64,000 bases of DNA from Ceratobasidium sp. AG-K (Eukaryota; Basidiomycota; Agaricomycetes; Cantharellales; Ceratobasidiaceae): contig JAWNGF010000001.1 in the NCBI GenBank assembly GCA_037039685.1, positions 930,001 through 994,000 on the forward strand, written 5' to 3'. The position numbers and the translations under genes were made by a program. Below are positions 59,465 to 64,000 of the stretch, piece after piece (position 1 is the first letter of the stretch; every line of letters begins with the position of its first letter). Under the pieces are notes generated by a model that searched no databases, was not told where the DNA came from, and saw only the letters and a program-made list of their open reading frames with translations.

Positions 59465-62368
59465 ATGCGTGGTCTTACAACTTGCACCAAATGCTTGGTT
59501 TACTCAGCCATCAGCATCACCGCCGTCTCGGCTGCATCCATCGACCGCAGACAAAATTCCACTATCAGTCGTCAGTATTGTTCCATTCCACCGATCTGCT
59601 TGGCTCACCCCAGGAGCTAATTTGACTTTAGTCGCCCCCAAGCTCTACAGTAATCTGAATCTGGGGCAAATTAAACCCACAGGTTGGCTCAAGGACCAGC
59701 TGGATCTTCAAGCGGAAGGCTTGGCTGGCAACCTCAATTTATTTTACCCTCTGCAAGTGAAAGTTCATTGGTCATTGTTGGTTTGTATTAACCAGTATTT
59801 GTTTACAATCAGTGTGACGGAAGGTTCATGGACTGGCGGGACTAAGAACTACTCTGACCTCAATGAAGGTGAGGCTCGGTTTGACATGCCGAACACACAC
59901 CGCTGACTCCAATGTCACAGCCGGCTCTTATTGGTTTGTACGTGGTATTACGCTTTGCAACTTGACTGTCTGGTTAACACTGCTACCTTCCAAGCACGGT
60001 ATTGTGCCGCTAGCATACGAGCTCGAGGATGCGCGCTTGACTAAGGCTGTCAAGGATTTTATGGATTATGTTCTTGATACGCAGTACGCCGATGGTTGGA
60101 TAGGCTCAGAGACGGGCGATCGATGGCAGCCGCGGCATCTTTGGGGACGTTACCCGTTCCTTTTTGGCGGAATTATGCTAGTTGAAGCAGACCCCTCATA
60201 TACGACAAGGCGAGTTTTATTATGTTCCTACATGATCGGTTTGCTTACCACCTTGCTCGTTTAGTTTGTTACTGCGTTCCACAAATTTGTGGAGCTATCA
60301 AACCAGATGCTAAGGAATGGTCAAGGTACCAGCGATTGGACTCGCGGAACCCGATGGCAAGACTACTCCATGGCTTTACAATGGCTTTACGATTATCACC
60401 CGAACGGCAAGGAAGAGCTACTTGTGGACACCATGCAGCGCATCAAGAATGCCTCCACCAATTGGCGGGACGTCCTATCCGAGGCCAAGTTCCCTACCAG
60501 CTCAGTTTCTGAGTTCAGGATCTACTGGCACGGTGTGTTATTGATACCGATTTAGCCAACCGTAGCTAAATCAGAGACAGGCGTTAACTTGGCTGAAGGA
60601 CTGAAAGCCTCTGCGACAACTTACCGATTTACACATGACGCGACAGGTTGGTCGTAAACAACTGCAGGTACATACAGCTAATCCAATAATTTGTATTGTT
60701 TAATCAGAGAAGACCGAGGCCGCAGCTTCCTGGGACCGACTGTACAAGTACCATGGGCGTCCCTCCGGCATTTTTGCTGCTGATGAATACCTGGCGGGAT
60801 TGGATGCTATTAGGGGGTGGGTTATGAAACAGATGTTTGTTTCAGCGTTGCTTACAGCTCAATACCTTTCCACCTTAGGACAGAGCTTTGCCTGGTAGTG
60901 GTAAGTTTGTTGCTTGCCGAGTACATTGCATTCGCTGATGCAGAGTGGCGTGTCACAGGAATCGATGTATTCGTGAGTATTTCAACACTCAGTTGTAGAC
61001 ACACAGCCTGACCCGCTCTTTTAAGATCATCTTATCTCTACCAAGTCTTTGGAGATCCTAAATACGCTGAGAGGGTGAGGTTCATCTGCGGCCTGTGGAA
61101 AGGATTGCCTCCTCACTTTTGATCGTTGCAGGCTGAGAAACAAGCTTATAACTCCTTGCCCGCAACTATCAGCGGAGGTGGGTTTAGCATCACTAACAAT
61201 TGGACGCTCACAAACCTCTTCACAAAGACATGTGGTCTCATCAATATCTTCAGCAACAAAACCAGGTTTCGGCTCGTGATATGAGTCCAAATCCTTTCCC
61301 TGCTGATGGGTGCGACTCTTTTTTGTTATTCCTCGTCAGATTATTTAGACTATTCTTGCTTAGATCGTATTCAAACGTATTCGGACTGGAACCAAATTAT
61401 CCGTACGCATACACCTATCTCAAGCCCCATTATTTTAACGTCCACGTCGGGCTAGATGCTGCACGGTCAACCACCCGCAAGGGTTCCCTAAATTCATTTC
61501 CCATGCCATTCTTTCGTCTACCGACCAAAAGTCACTTACGCAGATTTACTTCGGCCCTCTGGCAGTTAAGACCACTCTGTCAGGTATCGGAGCGACCGTA
61601 TCGGTGAACGTAGACACAAACTATCCGTTCTCTGACAACATCAAAACAACAATCACGACAAACAAGTCCTTCGATTTCTATATCCGTGTTCCAACCTGGG
61701 TCAACAAGCGCGCTACGATCAAGGTTGGCAACTCAGCTGCGCGCTCGTTCTCTCCCGATAGCACGTCGCGGTTGCAAAAGATCCCGGTCAAAGCCGGGAC
61801 AACAGTCATTTCGCTCGTTCTATCCGCTAATATTACAATCGAGAGCCGCCCCCTTGGTTCCGTCGCCATCCACCGGGGACCATTCAACTACGCCCTTGAC
61901 CTGCCGCGAAAGTCGACTCTGTTGAAGACCCTATATGCGGTAGGTTCAACCTCCTTTTCCCTCCTTTTCTAGCCTTCCGAGCCACGACTCACACCTAACA
62001 GGCTGAACCTCGCGCATCCGACTACCAATTCGACCCGACCACCAACTGGAATTGGGCAATTGACACTTCGACGCTCAAGTTTAATCCCGCGCCCACTAAC
62101 ACTACACTCAAATCCCCCATATTTGATAGCGGAGCCCCTCCTCTAAGCATTACAGTTCAAGGATGTCCTGTTACATGGGAGCTGGCTGGAAATACGTTTG
62201 CGAGCCCGCCACCGGAGAACGCAACATGCATTGGAGACAAGACCCAGCTCACGTTGATCCCCTTCGGAGTAAGTGTATTCGAATTCTGCATGAAAGTTGT
62301 GCAGATAATGACACACATTTCAGGCAACCAAACTACGCATAAGCGAGTTTCCCGTTATCCATACTTGA
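59465..62368 (+). CDS. Secreted GH127-like (DUF1680) glycosidase
   Basis: Probable beta-L-arabinofuranosidase-type enzyme (DUF1680/GH127). Seventeen exons: 59465-59570, 59632-59752, 59813-59868, 59921-59937 (17 nt), 59995-60213, 60265-60532, 60581-60646, 60708-60816, 60879-60900, 60959-60972 (14 nt), 61026-61074, 61132-61177, 61228-61309, 61364-61402, 61456-61939, 62002-62268, 62324-62368; 669 residues in an unbroken frame. A signal-like N-terminus (CLVYSAISITAVSA) suggests secretion. The family fold is marked by RWQDYSMALQWLYDYHPNG, FRIYWHGVNLAEGLK, GTELC (E323, C325) and an adjacent CC (C406, C407), equivalent to the zinc-binding Glu and Cys residues of bacterial HypBA1. Intron 2 has a GC donor (CT|GCAAGT). 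The donor after exon 5 is weak, so that junction could be off by a few bases. Confidence 0.88.
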
Positions 62369-62455
62369 TGCAGGTACAGTTGATAGGGCAGGGGCTGAAC
62401 CCAATGTACCAACAAAATTAAACAACACTGAAACCATTCCAAATGTATATTCAAT

Positions 62456-64000
62456 TCACTTTCTAAGCTGCTTTAATAGTACCTCCCTCACAGCCTGAGC
62501 GTCCACAGTACCCTTGCTCAAGCGCATAACTTGGCCCACAATCTTCATGAGTACCTTATCGTTCCCTTTCGCCACAAGCTCCGACTCTTTCGGGAGCATG
62601 CTGACTGCGGTGCGACACAATGCAGCTAGTTCAGACGTAGACGAAGCGGCTCTGAGACCAAGAGTGTCAATGAGATCTTCAAGCGGCAGGTTGGAACCCG
62701 TCTCGATCAAGTTTCGCATCAGGAGTTTTCCCGAAGTACCTGGAGAGTTCATGAGTACGAGACTCAATTCAAACACAAATGATTTAAATATACCCGTTAC
62801 TTTGCGCTCCTCAACAGCATCTACCAACTCTCCTAACCGCTCAGGTGTAAGAGAGTTATCGGCGAAGGTCAAGCCTCTAAAGGATAGTTGACCAATCAGC
62901 TCGTGAAGCAGCCAGTTCGCGACTATTTTAGGGTCACGGCCGCGTCCACCATGCACAACGGATTCAAAATAGGCGACCGCGCCCAGTCGTGAGGGTGCTT
63001 CACCATCGAATCCGACATCAGACCCTGCATCAATCCCCATCAGTACATCTGCGTCTCTCGGTGAGAGCTTGTACTCCGAAATCAGGCGGTCTCGTGTTTG
63101 TGCCGGAAGGGTGGGCATATTAGAGCGGATAACTTCTATATAGCTCTACCAAGTATGAGCGGAATAAGCTAGAATGACGCAGGTAGAGTACGCATACTTG
63201 ATTTATGACCAACGGTGGCAGATTAGGGTCGGGCATATATCTATAGTCCGGCGCGTCTTCTTTGCTCCGTAACTTGAATGTTTCCGCCGTATCTTCGTTA
63301 AACCCGCGCGTTTCCTGGGGAACAGGTAAGTTTTGTTCAAGGAGTATTTTGTGCCGTGCGATCTCTGCGTCTGGCAGAATATTAGTTCACAAAAGTTTGT
63401 ATCATTGAGTCATTTGGTGTCAAACTTACTCAGAGCGATGACAAGGCCACGAACAGTGTTTAAATTTTTGATCTCACACCGTGTACCGAATGGCTCTCCC
63501 CGTCGGTTGAGAGAAATGTTGACATCGCACCGCATAGAACCCTTGGAACCTGTGCGTTCGTATCAAGGTATAATTCTAGTTCCTCTAACTCACAAGCTCC
63601 ATGTTTCCATCGCTAGCGCCAACCGAACGTAGCAATGCCTGTAGAGAGCGTACATAGGCCGCTGCTTCTTCAGGAGATCTATGCTGACTATAAGTAGAAG
63701 ACTGAGTTGAGGTTGCAATAGTGAATCACCTCATATCCGGTTCCGAAACTATTTCCATGAGCGCTACCCCGGCTCGGCTCAAATCCACCCGAGTCACTTC
63801 CGAGTTGGCGGGAGTAGTGGATTTTGCTGTATCCTTGGTACACATTGATTAGTTGGTTAATTAAAGAGTACTAGATGCGCATTGATTACCTGTTCTAGTT
63901 GTATTTGTTGTATCCTTACAACCTTATTATCTTGGCCCAGTAGCTCTAGCTTCCCCCCTCTGGCAATTGGGGCTGGATCTAGTCAGGGATCCGTAAGGTT
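62456..64000 (-). CDS. PET112: Mitochondrial glutamyl-tRNA(Gln) amidotransferase subunit B, 5' end cut
   Basis: GatB homologue; with partner subunits it converts mischarged Glu-tRNA(Gln) to Gln-tRNA(Gln) in mitochondria. Visible exons on the minus strand are 63978-63890, 63833-63730, 63678-63594, 63541-63430, 63370-63198, 63145-62794 and 62739-62456; the N-terminal exons lie past the right edge. Conserved parts: [81 protein letters not shown], and the C-terminal YqeY-like tail domain ([11 protein letters not shown]). The acceptor before GSMRCDVN is the second AG in that stretch. The last intron is 54 nt and in frame, so read-through would add 18 residues. It converges with the GH127-like gene, 87 bp apart. 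Confidence 0.95.

Noticed and set aside
1..64000. CRISPR arrays, operons, phage or transposon ends
   Set aside because: None seen; the sequence is a eukaryotic, intron-rich chromosome.

Overview
The window looks like an Agaricomycete-type basidiomycete chromosome, perhaps close to Rhizoctonia/Ceratobasidium; the genus is an inference. Evidence: dense genes on both strands, many introns of about 45-60 nt with GTRNGT donors, a RIC8 gene (absent from budding yeast), a secreted PL1 pectate lyase and a GH127-type enzyme, and several small orphan families. No prokaryotic features, CRISPR arrays, intact transposons, rRNA or convincing tRNA genes were found. Exon joins were worked out by hand from splice motifs, reading phase and protein family conservation.

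Layout. 0.4-2.8 kb: convergent pair of orphan paralogues. 3.2-5.2 kb: NSR1/nucleolin. 5.8-7.8 kb: Rab escort protein (MRS6), divergent from RIC8 (8.0-10.0). 10.2-11.7: phosphomannose isomerase, divergent from SEC63 (11.9-14.3). 14.8-16.0: third member of the orphan family. 16.6-17.9: HEM12, divergent from a membrane-anchored PDI-like protein (18.1-20.4). 20.9-22.9: three small TATA-driven orphan genes. 23.2-25.8: 758-residue propeller-like protein. 26.1-29.2: long coiled-coil protein with a C-terminal membrane anchor. 30.5 and 32.0-33.1: small orphan and PL1 pectate lyase. 34.9-36.3: interrupted orphan and PCL/PHO80-type cyclin. 38.4-39.8: orphan and mitochondrial ribosomal protein uL13m. 40.3-42.8: CDC14. 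43.4-47.2: two orphan genes, one with an internal repeat. 48.5-50.9: MBP1/Res-type APSES factor. 51.2-53.6: F-box protein. 54.4-55.6: decayed coding region. 57.3-58.9: zinc-free alcohol dehydrogenase/enoyl reductase. 59.5-62.4: GH127-like enzyme. 62.5 to the right edge: mitochondrial GatB (PET112), partial.

Most genes are core housekeeping: ribosome biogenesis, Rab prenylation, G-alpha chaperoning, mannose and heme metabolism, ER translocation and folding, cell cycle (CDC14, MBP1, a cyclin), mitochondrial translation. Two secreted enzymes would act on pectin and arabinan in plant wall. Between these lie orphan genes.

Two things stand out. First, at least a dozen otherwise convincing genes need a one-base correction, mostly in or beside a short same-base run, while other genes of equal size are clean; this points to consensus errors rather than gene loss. 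Second, three scattered genes form an unrecognised family with the same exon plan.
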